The notes beneath the pieces were generated by a model. The model was not told the DNA's origin. It worked only from the letters and a program-made list of their open reading frames with translations, and made no database searches. This document shows, piece after piece, positions 1-13,300 of a stretch of 64,000 nt of DNA. Position numbers and translations under genes: made by a program. The DNA comes from Rhodococcus opacus (GTDB lineage Bacteria; Actinomycetota; Actinomycetes; Mycobacteriales; Mycobacteriaceae), in NCBI RefSeq assembly GCF_012396235.1, contig NZ_JAAXPA010000001.1:414618-478617 (forward strand), in the 5' to 3' direction. Position 1 is the first letter of the stretch, and every line of letters starts with the position of its first letter.

Positions 1-3000
1 GCTGATTTACCGTGATATCCGCGAGCGAGGGCGTCGCCCGCGACGTACAGCTCCCCGGCCACGCCGACCGGCACCGGGTTCAACCGCGCATCGAGGACGA
101 CCTCGTGGAATCCGCGGAGCGGACCGCCCAGTGTGATGGCTCCGTCCGGTGACAACGGTGCACTGATGTTCGACATGACGGTCGCCTCGCTGGGCCCGTA
201 CGCGTTGCACAATCTGCGACCGGGCGCCCACCGCTTCACCAGTTCCGGCGGGCACGCCTCGCCACCGAACACCACGTCCCGGAAGTCGGCGAGTCCGTCC
301 GGCTCGACCGTTCCGAGCGCGGCAGTGGTGACGAATCCGTGGGTGACCCGTTCCGACGTCAGGAGGCGGGACAACTCGGCGCCGCCGTAGATCGTGGGCG
401 GAACGATCACCATGGTGGCGGCGGCGGCGAACACGTGCAGGTACTCGGATACGGACGCGTCGAAACTCGGTGTGGAGAAGTGCAGAATCCGGGACGTCTG
501 TGTGGCCCCGGATCGTGAGCGCTGCTCGGCCGCGAAGTCGTCCAGGCCACCGTGTGTGACCACGACGCCTTTGGGCCGGCCCGTGGAACCGGACGTGTAG
601 ATCACGTACGACGGATTCTCCACGCGGAGAGGCCGCGTCCGCTCCGCGTCGGTCACGGCGGATTCCGGCTGCGTCGCACAGAGCGACCGGAATTCTTCGT
701 CGTCGAGCACCAGCCACGGAATGGCGTCCGGTAGCCGGGAACGCACGGCGGACACCGTCACCCCCAGCGCAGCGCCCGAATCGTCGAGCATGTGCTCGAT
801 GCGTTCGGCCGGGTAGTTCGGGTCCACCGGCACGTAGGCCGCACCAGACTTGGCCACCGCCAGCATCGACAGAACCGACTCGATCGAGCGAGTCAAGCCC
901 AGTGCCACGAAGTTCTCCGGCCCGATGCCGCGTTCGGCGAGGACGCGTGCCAACTGGTTCGAGCGCTCGTCCAATTCTCGGTACGTCACCTCGACACCGC
1001 GATACGAGAGCGCGACACCGGTGGGATTGGTTCGTGCTGCCGCTGAGAACAATTCGGAAAGCGTGCGACCCGGACGTCCCGGCACGCCGGAGACCGGAAC
1101 GAGGGTCGCGTGTTCGGTATCGGACAGGATGTCGATGTCGCCGACGGCGAGCGCCGGGTCGCCGGTGACCGTCTGCAGGATTCGGCGGAACCGTTCGCCG
1201 AGGCCACGTACCGTCCCGGGGTCGAACAGATCGGTGGCGAACCCGAGTGTCGCCGTGATCCCGGACGGGGTGCCGTCGGCGTCGACGGCCTCGGTCGCGG
1301 TCACCCGCAGGTCGAATCGGCCGACCCCGGAGGTCTCCGCCCCCTCGCGGCACTCGAACAGGACTTGGACGATCGGCGAGTATGCGGGCGAATCGCTGAG
1401 CGCGAGTGTCCGGACCACCTGTTCGAAAGGGACGTCGCGGTGCTCGAACGCCGCCTGGTCGACATCGCGGACGTGGCCGAGGAGATGAGTGAAGGAGGTG
1501 TCCGGTTCGACGCGGTTACGGAGCACCACGAGGTTCCGGCTCCGGCCGTCGTCCACCACGGTCGTCGTTCCGATCGCCACATCCGAGGCACCCGACAGCC
1601 GGCTCAGCAGAACGGTGAAGGCCGCGTGCAGCACCGAGAACGTGGTGGTGTCGTGTTCCCGCGCCAGGGCCACCACTCCGGCATGTGCCTCTGCACCGAT
1701 CGCAACGTCGACGCGGTCCTCCCCCCGGGTTTGCGCGGCGGGGCGAGGCCGATCGGACGGCAGATTCAGCACTTCCGGCATCCCCGACAGCCGATCCTTC
1801 CAGTACTCGAGTTGGTGCGCCGCGAGGCGTCGTCGCGCACCGTCGAGGGCCGTGGCCTCGTGAATCGTCGCGACCCGGGCCTGCGGGCCGGCCGAGATGA
1901 ACTCTTCCAGCAGTTCGACGAAGTGCCGGTGATGCAGGCGCAGTGCCGAATCCTCGTACCGGTTCGGGTTGGCCCGGAAATCGACGAAGATCTCGGCCGG
2001 CGTCCCGCTCGGGTACACGTTGACCAGCAGATCTTCCACCGGACCCGACGTGACGATGTGGTATTCGCCGACCAGCGGGCCCAGTTGGACGTTCTGATGG
2101 AACAGCATGACGTTGACCATGGGGCCGTGGAGTTCGGCGCCAGTGCCCGTGCCCACGTCGCGGCGGATGTCCTCGATACTGCACCGCTGATGCCGCAACG
2201 CGCCCATCAGTTCTCGCCTGACCCGCGACACGAGGTCCGCGACCGTCTCGTCCTCGTCGACCGTGATCGGCAGCGGTGCGACGTTGACCATCATGCCGCC
2301 GGAGTTGCGCAGCACCGACGTGGTCCGGCCGGACATCGGAACATTCACGAGAACATCGGTTTTCGCCGTGATCCGCGACAGGTAGCAGGCGAAGGCGGCG
2401 ATGATCGTGACTGCCGCGGTGGCGTTTGCCTGACTGTCGGCGTTGTGGATTCCGGAAACGGCCGCCTCGGACAGCAGGGCACTCTCGACCTTGCTCCTGG
2501 CGAGTGCGGGCGCGGTCGCGGTCGCGTCGGCCAGGGTCGATCCTTCGACTGCCTCGACTCGTTTCGCCCAGTACTCCCGATCGGCCACGAAGCGGTCGGA
2601 GGACCGGTAGCGGGCGTCGACGTCGTACAGCTCGTGCAGGGTCGCGGCTCGATTCGGATCCGGTTCGCGACCGGACATCGAGGCCGAGTACCGGTGCGCG
2701 ATGCGGTTGATCAGTGTCATGGCGCCGTAACCGTCGAGCGCGACGTGGTGAATGCGGCTGTACCACAGGTAGTGCGACTCTCCCACGCAGAGGATCGAGG
2801 TCTCGAACAGTCGATCCGTGTCGAGATCGAGTGGGGCCTGGTAGTCCCGGTCCATCCATTCGTGCGCTGCAGCGACCGGATCGTCCTCACCGCGAAAGTC
2901 GATGACGGCGATGGACGTGTCGGTGGTGTGGTCCACGTACTGCATCGGCCGGCCGTCGACCTCGACGACCTTGAGGAACGGCGACTGGAACTCGCGGGCC

Positions 3001-3191
3001 ACCGCGATGGTCTCCCGTCGCAACAGGTCGATGTCGAGGTCGCCGTGCAGTTCCACGTAGTGCGCTACCGAGATCGGCACCGCGGGGTCGAGTTGCTGCG
3101 CGAACCAGGTGGCACGCTGCGCCGCAGACAGCGGGAAGGGCACCGCGCCCGAATCGTGTGTAGCCGGCTTTCGCGTGTCGACGGGCTTCAC
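1..3191 (-). CDS. Non-ribosomal peptide synthetase, N-terminal part (runs off the window)
   Basis: Second NRPS gene, transcribed leftwards, truncated by the window edge after about 1,063 residues. It probably starts at the GTG ending at 3191, preceded by GGGAGGAA about 6 bases upstream. Order seen: a condensation domain resembling EntF ([15 protein letters not shown] near residue 155), then a second C-terminal condensation half without its own HHxxxDG (about residues 455-689, starting at LEYWKDRL), then an adenylation domain with [11 protein letters not shown]. The window ends in the adenylation domain after [16 protein letters not shown]. The specificity residues read by eye are D-A-S-F-V-G-A-V-M; I cannot assign a substrate, and Ser at the usual aromatic position 239 is unusual. 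The layout copies the start of the giant NRPS 164 bp upstream, so this is probably a paralogue that starts its own peptide. No termination signal was seen between the two genes, so co-transcription is plausible. Confidence 0.9.
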   Translation of the reverse strand, partial: MKPVDTRKPATHDSGAVPFPLSAAQRATWFAQQLDPAVPISVAHYVELHGDLDIDLLRRETIAVAREFQSPFLKVVEVDGRPMQYVDHTTDTSIAVIDFRGEDDPVAAAHEWMDRDYQAPLDLDTDRLFETSILCVGESHYLWYSRIHHVALDGYGAMTLINRIAHRYSASMSGREPDPNRAATLHELYDVDARYRSSDRFVADREYWAKRVEAVEGSTLADATATAPALARSKVESALLSEAAVSGIHNADSQANATAAVTIIAAFACYLSRITAKTDVLVNVPMSGRTTSVLRNSGGMMVNVAPLPITVDEDETVADLVSRVRRELMGALRHQRCSIEDIRRDVGTGTGAELHGPMVNVMLFHQNVQLGPLVGEYHIVTSGPVEDLLVNVYPSGTPAEIFVDFRANPNRYEDSALRLHHRHFVELLEEFISAGPQARVATIHEATALDGARRRLAAHQLEYWKDRLSGMPEVLNLPSDRPRPAAQTRGEDRVDVAIGAEAHAGVVALAREHDTTTFSVLHAAFTVLLSRLSGASDVAIGTTTVVDDGRSRNLVVLRNRVEPDTSFTHLLGHVRDVDQAAFEHRDVPFEQVVRTLALSDSPAYSPIVQVLFECREGAETSGVGRFDLRVTATEAVDADGTPSGITATLGFATDLFDPGTVRGLGERFRRILQTVTGDPALAVGDIDILSDTEHATLVPVSGVPGRPGRTLSELFSAAARTNPTGVALSYRGVEVTYRELDERSNQLARVLAERGIGPENFVALGLTRSIESVLSMLAVAKSGAAYVPVDPNYPAERIEHMLDDSGAALGVTVSAVRSRLPDAIPWLVLDDEEFRSLCATQPESAVTDAERTRPLRVENPSYVIYTSGSTGRPKGVVVTHGGLDDFAAEQRSRSGATQTSRILHFSTPSFDASVSEYLHVFAAAATMVIVPPTIYGGAELSRLLTSERVTHGFVTTAALGTVEPDGLADFRDVVFGGEACPPELVKRWAPGRRLCNAYGPSEATVMSNISAPLSPDGAITLGGPLRGFHEVVLDARLNPVPVGVAGELYVAGDALARGYHGKS

Positions 3192-3355
3192 GGCGGTTCC
3201 TCCCCATAAGGTATCCCCGACCGCTCACAGCGTGACCGCGTCCTGATCCTGGCTCGCGAAGGCGGGAGGCGGTAGCTTTTCCCCGCCCCCCAGAAAATTC
3301 GTTCGCCGTCAACAGGGCGCACAGACCCCATCGTCGCACAGCGGCGCGGCTCCGT

Positions 3356-6300
3356 TCAGCGGATTCGGTTCTCGCGGCGACGGGTGCGACCGGCCTCGAG
3401 ATACCTCGACAGCACCGGCCCGATGACAGCGAGGGACTGCGGCTCGATCATGTCGTTGTGCCCGCAGTCCACCGGATGCTCCACGATTCGACCCGTCACG
3501 AGCGGTCGCCACTCGTCCGCCGACCGGGCGCGCGTGGTGCCGTCGTCGTCGCCGGTCGCGGGGAAGATCAGCAGCTCGCCATCGTAGACCTGTGGCTCGA
3601 ACCGGTGGACGAGGTTTCGCGAATTCTCGTATCCGGCGTTGATTCGCTCGAGGTGTTCGCCGCGCAGCCCGGAGTCGCTGCCCCACGATTCGTTCAGCAG
3701 TTGCGCCGCGCGTTCGTACGTGAGGTCGCCGTCGGTGGCGACGACGAGCCCCAGTCCGCGGAGCAGATCCCGCATGTCGAGCTTCCCGAAAAGCGGATCC
3801 TCGCCGTTGTCGGGATAGCTGTCCATGACCGTGAGGGTGGCGACCTCCTCGCCTGCCCTCTGCAGTTCGACGGCCATCGCGTGCGCGATGACCCCGCCCA
3901 GAGACCAGCCGAGCAGGTCGTACGGTCCCTCCGGCTGGATGACCCTCATCTCTTCGATGTACCGGTGCGCGAGTTGTTCGATCGACTGGTAGTCGCCGTC
4001 CCCGCTGATCGTGGGCAACTGCAGTCCGTACGCGCGCCGGTCGGCGGGCAGATACCGGACGAGACCCGCATACCCCCAGGAGAGCCCGATTCCCGGGTGG
4101 ACGCAGAACAGCGGTCGTCCGGCGCCCTCGGTGAGCAGCGGAATCACCACCCCCAGCGCCTCCGTCACACCGCCCTCCGCCGACGGCAGGGCGATCCTGC
4201 GGGCGAGGCCGGCCGGGGTCGGATCGAGGAACATCCATTGCAGCGGGATCTTCCGATCGAGTCTCTCCTGCAGGGCGGCGATCACCTTCGTGGCGAGCAG
4301 GGAGTTGCCGCTCCTCTCGAAGAAATTGTCCTCGGCCCCCACCCGGTCGAGTCCGAGCACCTCGGCGAAGACGTCCACGACTGCCGCCTCGAGGTCGTTC
4401 GCGGGCAACCGGAAGCGAGCGCCCGACAGGAACTCGGGTGCGGGCAGTGCGGCGCGATCCAGCTTGCCCACCGGGGTCAGCGGAATCTGGTCGATTACGA
4501 CGATCGCGGCGGGCACCATGTGGGCGGGCAGACGCTCCCCGACGAGACGGGTGAGTTCCGCGGTGTCGAGGTCCGCGCCGCCGATCGGACGGACATAGGA
4601 CACGAGCAGCGGTTCCCCGGCAGGCCCGGCACGGCCGATCGTGACGGCGAACCCGACGTCGGGATGATCGGTGAGTGCCGCGTCGATCTCGCCGGGTTCG
4701 ATGCGGAACCCGCGGATCTTCACCTGGAAGTCGCTGCGCCCGACGTACTCGAGAGTGCCGTCCCGGCGCCACCGCACCACGTCTCCCGTGCGGTACATCC
4801 GCTCGCCCGGCGCACCCCAGGGGGCGGCCACGAAACGGGACGCCGTCAGTCCGGGCCGACGGTGATACCCGGACGCCAGGGCGCGTCCCGACACGTACAG
4901 CTCACCGACCACACCGACCGGCACCGGGCGCAGCCGCGAATCCAGCACCACCTCGGAGACGCCGCGGGTGGGTGCGCCGAGCGTGATCGGGTCGCCCGGC
5001 ACCAGCGGCTCGCTGATGTTCGACATGATCGTCGTCTCGGTCGGCCCGTAGGCGTTGAACATCCTGCGGCCGGGCGCCCACCGGGCGACGAGTTCGGGTG
5101 GACAGGCTTCACCGGCCGCGACCAGCGTCTGCAGCGACTCGAAGCCGAGGGGGTCCATCGACGCCAGTGCGGTCGGGGTGACGAATCCGTGGGACACCCG
5201 CTCGTCGCTCAGCAGTCCGGCCAGTTCGGTGCCGCCGTAGATCGTCGGCGGGGCGATCACCAGCGTCGCGCCCGCGCAGAATGCCATGACCAGTTCGAAC
5301 ACGGAGGCGTCGAAACTCGGCGACGCGAAGTGCAGCACCCGGGCGCCGGGTGTGACGGCGAGACGGTCGCGCTCCTCCGCGGCGAGGTTCGCCAGGCCGC
5401 GGTGCGTGACGGCCACTCCCTTGGGGACGCCCGTGGATCCGGACGTGTAGATGAGGTACGCGGGATGTGATTCGTGCAGCGGCGCCGTCCGGTCCGCATC
5501 GGTGACGGGGGCAGGCGACTGCACCCGGATCCGCTCCTCGGCTTCGGCGTCGTCGAGAACGATCCAGTTCACGGTGCCGGGCAGCCGATCTCGGTGTGCC
5601 CGAAGGGTCACCCCGGACACCGCCCCGGAATCGGTGAGCATGTGCTCGATGCGGTCGAGTGGATACCCGGGGTCGACCGGCAGGAACGCCGCGCCCGTTC
5701 GAGCGACCGCCCACACCGACAGCACCGATTCGATCGAGCGCGGCAGGCTCAGAGCGACGGTCGTTCCCGGACCCGCACCGTCCTCGATCAGGCGGCGCGC
5801 CAACCGGTTGGAGGATTCGTCGAGTTCGCGGTAACTGATCGTCCGGCCCCGGTACGACACCGCGTCGGCACTCCGGTCTCGTTCGACCGCGGCCGAGAGC
5901 AGTTCCGGCAGCAGGACATTCGGGACGTCGGGCGCACCGCGCGCCGGGGTGAGCGCCGCGACTTCGTCGGTGCCGAGGATCTCGATGTCGCCGACCGGAA
6001 CACCGGGTTCGGCGGTGACGGTGTCGAGGATGCGCACGAACCGTTCTGCGAACCCCCGCACCGTGTCGGCGTCGAACAGGTCGGTCGCGTAGTCGATCGC
6101 ACCCACCATGCCCGCAGCGCTGCCATCCGCGGCGAACCGCTCGTCGAGGATCACCTCGAGGTCCACCTTCACGACGGCGAGGTCGGGATCGAGCCCCTCG
6201 ACGGTCAGCCCCGGCAACCGCAAGGCGGGATTCTCGGTGTTCTGGAATTCGAGGGACACCTGGAAGAGCGGCGAGTGGGCGGTCGACCGCACCGGTCCGA

Positions 6301-7309
6301 CTGCGTCCACCACCCGTTCGAAGGGCAGGTCGGCGTGCGCGAAGGCACCGAGGTCGGCGTCGCGGACCCGAGCGAGCAGGTCACGGAACGGCTGTTCCGC
6401 CGCTACCGGGGTGCGCAGCGCCAGCGTGCCGACGAACATGCCGACGAGGTCGTCGAGCGCCGCCTCGCCGCGGCCGGCGATCGGGGTGCCGATCGCCACG
6501 TCCCCGGTGCCGCCGAGCCGGCCGAGCAGAACGGCGAGTGCGGCGTGCACGATCATGAATTCGGTGGACCGGTACTCTCGCGCCGCCGTCCGGATCCGCT
6601 CGTGCAGGCCGGGGTCGATCGCGAAGCGCACCCGGTCGCCCCGGAACGACTGCTGTGCGGGACGCCGACGGTCGGCAGGCAGTTCGAGGAGTTCGGGCAG
6701 CCCCGCGAGCGCCGACTCCCAGTAGGCCAGTTGCCGCGAGATCAGCGATCCGGGGTCGTCCTCGGACCCCAGCAGCCTGCGTTGCCACAGTGTGTAGTCG
6801 GCGTACTGCACGGGCAGCGGCGTCCAGGCGGGAGCGCGACCGTGGACGCGGGACTCGTACGCGATCATCACATCCCGCACCAGCGGTGCCATGGAGAAGC
6901 CGTCGGCCGAGATGTGGTGGACCACCACGGCGAGCACATGATCCGTCGGGTCGAGGGAGAACAGGGCGACGCGCAGCGGGACGGCGGCGGCGACGTCGAA
7001 GCCGGCCGACACCAGCCGGGTGAGCTCCTCCCGGAGGAGGCCTTCGTCCGCGACCGGGGTCGGCGCGCGCATCGGGGTGGCGGGCGCGCGGATCTCCTGG
7101 ACGGGTTCGCCGTCGCGGAGCGGGAAGCGGGTGCGCAACGACTCGTGCCGGGTCACGACGTCCGTGACGGCGGCGGTCAGCGCATCCACGTCGAGGTCGC
7201 CGGTGAGCCGCACCACCATCGGGATGTTGTAGGCGGGCGAACTCGTGTCGAACTGGTTGATGAACCACATGCGTTGCTGAGCGAAGGACAGCGGGATGCG
7301 GTCGGGACG
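3356..7309 (-). other. NRPS module 7: LCL C, A, variant PCP, thioesterase
   Basis: C7 has [11 protein letters not shown] near residue 7713. The adenylation code by eye is D-A-F-F-V-A-A-I-M, unassigned. The carrier domain reads [13 protein letters not shown], so the usual LGG before the phosphopantetheine Ser is RSG. The type I thioesterase follows directly (FCVHPG, GWSLGG, MDSYP, CGHNDM). It fixes this module as the last of this protein. Confidence 0.75.
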
Positions 7310-10300
7310 GTCCCCGGCGGTGAGGGCGGGACGGCCGGACGAACCCGCTCCCGCGTGCTCGATGCGCGCGGCGAACGCCTCGACGGTGGGCGCCTCGAAC
7401 AACGCGCGCACGCCGATGTCGGTGCCGAGTGCGGCGCGCAGGCGGGCCACCGCGCGGGTCGCGCTCAGTGAATTGCCGCCGAGGTCGAAGAATCCCGCAT
7501 CCGCGCTCACCCGGTCGAGTCCGAGGACCTCCGCGAAGACCTCGGCCACCATCTCCTCGACCGGATCGGCGGGTGCCCGGTATTCGCGCGTGCCGACGTC
7601 GTATTCGGGTGCGGGCAGGGCTTTGCGGTCGAATTTGCCGACGGCGTTCAGCGGGATCTGGTCCAGCACCGTGATCGAGGACGGAACCATGTGGGCGGGC
7701 AGTCTGCCCGCGAGCCGTCGGGTGATCGTCTCGGTATCGAGCGCACGTTCGGGCGCGGGCACGACGTAGGACGCGAGGAGTGTGTCCCCGGCCGGTCCGC
7801 GGTAGGCGACCGTGGCCGCGAACCGGATGTCGGAGTCGGCCATGAGGGTGGTGTCGATCTCGCCGAGTTCGATGCGGAACCCACGCACCTTCACCTGGAA
7901 GTCGCTGCGGCCGAGGTACTCGATGGTGTGCTCGGGCGTCCAGCGCACGATGTCGCCGGTGCGGTACATCCGCTTCCCGGGATCGGCGGGGTCGGCGACG
8001 AACCGTTCTGCCGTCAGCCCGGGGCGCCGGTGGTAGCCGCGCGCCAGTCCCGCACCGGCGAGGTACAACTCCCCGGGAACCCCGACCGGGACGGGCTGCA
8101 ACCGGGAATCGAGCACCAACTCCGTGACACCGCGGATCGGTCCGCCGATGGTGATCCGCTCCCCCGGGATCAGGGGATCGCTGATGTTGGACATGATCGT
8201 GGTCTCGGTCGGTCCGTACCCGTTGTACAACCGGCGTCCCGGCGCCCACCGGTTCACGAGTTCGGGTGGGCAGGCCTCGCCGCCGACGACGACGTCGGTG
8301 AAATGATCCAGCCCCGCCGGGTCGAGGGACGCGAGTGCCGCCGTGGTGACGAATGCGTGGGTGACGTGCCGCTCGCGGATCAGTTGGGCGAGTTCGTCGC
8401 CGCCGAATACCGTGGTCGGCGCGATCACCATCGTCGCTGCCGCGCCGAACGCCTGCAGGTACTCGAATACGGATCCGTCGAAGCTCGGTGTCGAAAAGTG
8501 CAGCGTCCGGGATGCGGGGTCCGCCCCGAAGCGGGCGAGTTGGTCGCGCGCGAAATTGTCCAGACCGCGGTGCGTCACGGTCACGCCCTTCGGCCTGCCG
8601 GTGGACCCCGACGTGTAGACGAGGTATGCGGCCGTGTCGAGGGTGACCGGTCCCCTGCGGTCGCCGTCGTCGACCGGTGCCGCGGATGCGGCCGCGCACT
8701 CGTCGACGAACGCGGGGTCGTCGAGCACCAGCCAGTCGGTGGTCTCGGGCAGGCGGGCGCGATGCTCGGACGTCGTCAGCCCGAGTGCGCACTCCGAATC
8801 GGTGAGCATGTGCGTGATGCGCTCGTCGGGATAGTTCGGGTCGACGGGTACGAACACGGCCCCGGTCTTGGCCACCGCCCAGACACACAGCACCGACTCG
8901 ATCGAGCGTGGGATACCCACGGCCACCGACGTTTCCGGGCCGAGCCCGCTGTCGATCAGAGCACGGGCGAGCCGGGTGGACCGCTCGTCCAGCTCCCGGT
9001 ACGACACCTCGACGTCGCCGGACGACAGGGCGACCGCATCCGGGTCGACGGCGGCCGCGTCCGTGAAGATCTGCGGGAGCGTGCGGACGGAGCCGGCGGG
9101 ACCACCGCGGACCGGTACCAGTTCCGCCCGTTCGCGCTCGGTGAGCAGCGACAGCCGGGCGAGCGGCACGTCGGGTCCGGTGCAGGCATCGAGCACCCGC
9201 ACCACCCGCTCGGCGATGTCCTCGATCGCGCCGGGGGCGAACAGGTCGGGCACGTACTCGAACTTCAGGTGCAGGCTCGCCGCCGCCGACGCGACGAGGC
9301 TCAGCGGGTAGTGGGCGGCGTCGCGGGCATCCACGCCGGTCACGCGGAGCCCGGCGATGTCGGTGTCTTCCGACAGCCCGGCCCGGTCCACCGGGTACGA
9401 CTCGAACACGGTGAGCGTGTCGAACCCGACGCCGGGACCCGCGGCGTCGTGGATCTCGGCGAGACCCGTGTAGTGGTGATCGAGCATCGCCGCCTGCTCG
9501 GCCTGCACCCGCTCCAGCAACGCGCCGAGCGTCTCCTCCGGACGCAGCGTGACGCGCACCGGCACGGTGTTGATGAACAGCCCGACCATCGTCTCGATGC
9601 CGGAGAGTTCCGGCGGCCGGCCGGAGACGGTGGCGCCGAACACGACGTCGTCGCGTCCCGTGAGCATCCCCAGCACGATGCCCCATGCCGTCTGCAGAAT
9701 GCTGTTGAGGGTGAGCCCGCGAGCACGCGCGGATTCGCGCAGCCGGTCGGTCCGGTCCTCGTCGAGGTCGAACACCCACTCCCGCGACACGGTCGACAGT
9801 TGCCGAGCCCGGTCGGCGGGCACCAGCAGCGTCGGTTCCTCCACCCCCGCGAGTGCGTCCGCCCAGGCCCGCGCGGACAGGCCGGTGTCGCGCCTGTTCA
9901 TCCACGCCAGGTAGTCGCGGTAGTCCCGCACCCGGGGCAGCGGCACCAGGTCGGCATTCGTGGCGTACAGCGTGAGCAGTTCCCGGATCATCAGCGGCAT
10001 CGACCAGCCGTCGAGCAGGATGTGGTGGTTCGTCGACACCAGCCGGCAGCGGCCGCCGGCCGTCCGCACCAGCAGGAACCGGATCAGCGGTGCGGTGGTC
10101 ATGTCGAACGGGGTGGTCCGGTCGGCGGCCAGCAGTCGCTCGACCTCGGCGGTCGCCGCGTCCTCGTCCAGTCCGCTCAGGTCGATCTCCCGCCAGGGCA
10201 CGGCAACCCGGCCCGCAACCACCTGCACGGCCCCGCCCTCGGTGTCGTGACAGAACGCGCTGCGCAGGTTCGGGTGACGGTCGAGGAGGGCGCCGGCGGC

Positions 10301-13300
10301 CCGGCGCAGTCGTTCCGCATCGACGTCGCCGCCGAGGTCGAGGATCAGCTGGACGAGGTAGGCGTCCACCGATTCGTCGGCCAGTTCGGCATGGAACAGC
10401 ATGCCCGCCTGCAGCGGCGACAGCGGCCAGACGTCGGTCATCGCCGGGTAGCGGCGCTCGAGGTCGTCGATCGCGCTCTGGCCGAGCCGGACGAGGCTCA
10501 GGTCGGACGGGGTGAAGCCGCCGCCACCGGACCGGGCGTGCGCGGTGAGGGCCTCGAGCGCGCCGACCCACAGCCCCGCGAGTTCGCCGACGTCGTCGGC
10601 GGCGACCACCCCGACGGGGAACGACCACGTGGCGGTGAGGGCGGGACCGACGGCGGTGTCGGTGGTCCTGGCGTTCACGTCGACGACGGCCGCAGCGGGC
10701 AGCCCGGACTGCGCGGCGGCGGCGAGCCCCGCGTCGGAGACCGGTGTCCAGTCGCCGTCCGCCGCGGAACCCGAACCGAGCCTGCCGAGGTAGTTGAAAC
10801 TCACCTGCGCGCTCGGCAGGGCCGCGAGCTCCGGCGCCGTCTCGGCGTCGAGGTAACGGAGCAGCCCGAACCCGATGCCGTGGTCGGGGATCGACTGCAA
10901 CCGCTCCTTCACGGCCTTGACCGCGGCTCCGGCGGCGGGGCCGGCCGCGAACGCGTCGTCGACGTCCACGCCGCTCAGGTCGAGGCCTACCGGGAAGATC
11001 GTGGTGAACCAGCCGACGGTGCGGGCGAGATCGGCGCCCGGCACCACCTGCTCCTCACGACCGTGCCCCTCGAGATTCACCAGCGCGCCGGACGACTCGA
11101 TGCCCCGCGCCCGGCGCCAGCGGACGAGCGCCAACGCCAGCGCCGTCAGCAGTCCGTCGCCGACGCTCCCGTGGAAGGCCTGGGGAAGCGTCGTCAGCAG
11201 CGCCTCCGTCACCTCGACGGGAACCCGGACCTCGACGTCGGAGGTCTGGATGTCGGTTGCGGTGAGGGGCCGCGACCCGAGCGGCGGGTCCGGGGTGTCG
11301 AGCATCCGCCGCCAGAGGTCGAGTTCGGCTGTGCGAGAGGGTTCCTGCGCCACATCCGTGAGGGCGTGCGCCCACCGGCGCATCGACGTGCCGATGCCGG
11401 GCAGGGTAGGCGGCTCACCCGACAGCACCTGAGCGCAGGCGAGGGCGAGGTCGGGGACGAGGATGCGCCACGACACCCCGTCGACCACCACGTGATGGGC
11501 GACGATCAGCAGCCGTCCCGCGGCGGCCGGTGTCGCGCTGCTCGCGAACCACACCGCCTGCACCATCACACCCGACTCCGGGTCGAGCCGGCCCGCGGCG
11601 GCGTCCAGTTCGCGGGACGCGGCCTCGGTGAACGAGTCCGCGGCGTCGAGCGGCACCGTGCGCACCACCGCGGTCGCCCGCACCCAGCCGGGCGGTGCGA
11701 CCACCATCGCCGCACCCCGCTCGGCCCGGTCGCTGCGGTACAGTCGGGCGCGCAGCATGTCGTGCCGGTCAAGGACGGCCTGCATCGCCGCCGTCAGCGT
11801 GTCTTCGTCCAGTGCGGCGGGGGTCGTGAACAGCGCGGCCTGGGAGTACCGCCGGAAATCGCCGTCCCTGCCCAGCATCCAGTGCACGATCGGGGTCAGT
11901 GGCAACTCGCCGACGCCGCCGCCGGGCAACTCCTCCAGCGTGACGGTCTCCTCCCCCGCGGTCGCGACCTCCGCGAGTGCGGCAACCGTCTTGCGTTCGA
12001 ACACGTCCCGCGGGGTGATCACCACCCCGGACGCCTTCGCCCGGGTGACGAGCTGAATCGACATGATGGAGTCGCCGCCCACCGCGAAGAACGAATCGTC
12101 GACACCCACCGATTCGAGGCCGAGGACCTCGGCGAACAGTGCGGCCAGGATCCGCTCCGTCTCCGTGGCGGGGGCACGACTGAGCGACACCTGCCGTCCG
12201 AAGTCCGGTTCGGGCAGCGCTCGGCGGTCGAGTTTGCCGTTCACCGTGAGGGGTAGGGCGTCGAGCACCACCACGGTCGCGGGCACCATGTGCGCCGCCA
12301 GCCTGTCGGCGACCGCGTCGACGATTCCGGCCGGGTCCAGCACCCGGCCCGCCTCGGGCACCACGTAGCCCACCAGTCGTTCGCGCCGCGCCGACACCAC
12401 CGACTGCGCCACACCGTCGCAGTCGAGGAGCGCCGACTCCACCTCACCGAGCTCGATGCGGAAACCCTTGACCTGCACCTGGAAGTCGTTGCGGCCCAGA
12501 TATTCCAGCTGGCCGTCCGTGTTCCACCGGCCGAGGTCGCCGGACCGGTACATCCGCGATCCGGGTGTGTGCGGGTCGGCCACGAACCGGGTCGACGTGA
12601 GCGTGAACCGGCCCAGATAACCCCGGGACACCTGCCCGCCCGACACGTAGAGTTCCCCGACCACTCCCGGCGGCACCGGGTGCAGGCGGGTGTCGAGCAC
12701 GTAGACGCGCAGGCCGGGCAGTGCCCGGCCGATCACCGAGGCCGAGGCGGATGCGGCGAGTTCCTCGTCCAGCGGCAGGTGACTGACGTGCACGGTGGTT
12801 TCCGTGATGCCGTACATGTTCACCAGCGCCGGGGCGGTGTCGACGCGCCGCGCGTACCAGCGGGTGAGCTGCCCCAGGTCGAGGGCTTCGCCGCCGAACA
12901 CCACGACGCGGAGGGCGAGTTCGGCGGCGCCGGCGACCCGGTCCGCCTCGGCGAGTTGGTAGAAGGCGGTGGGGGTCTGATTCAGGACGGTGACGTTCTC
13001 GTCCCGCAGCAGTCGCAGGAACATGTCGGGTGAGCGGGTCGTGAAGTAGTCCACCACCACCAGCCGGCCGCCGTGCAGCAGCGCGCCCCACAACTCCCAC
13101 ACGGAGAAGTCGAACGCCGCCGAATGGAACATGGTCCACACGTCGGAGGCATCGAACCGGAACAGGGGCTGCGTGTTCGCGAACAGGGTGACGACGTTGC
13201 GGTGCGCCACCTGAACGCCTTTCGGCCGGCCCGTCGAGCCGGAGGTGTAGATGACATACGCCACCGAGTCCGGGCGCAGCGGTCCGGTCCGGTCGCCGTC

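Noticed and set aside
6381..10628. A 1,415-codon minus-strand open frame inside the NRPS
   Set aside because: It is a shifted frame of module 6 DNA with Arg-rich, motif-free sequence; the NRPS frame is uninterrupted here, so no frameshift is needed.
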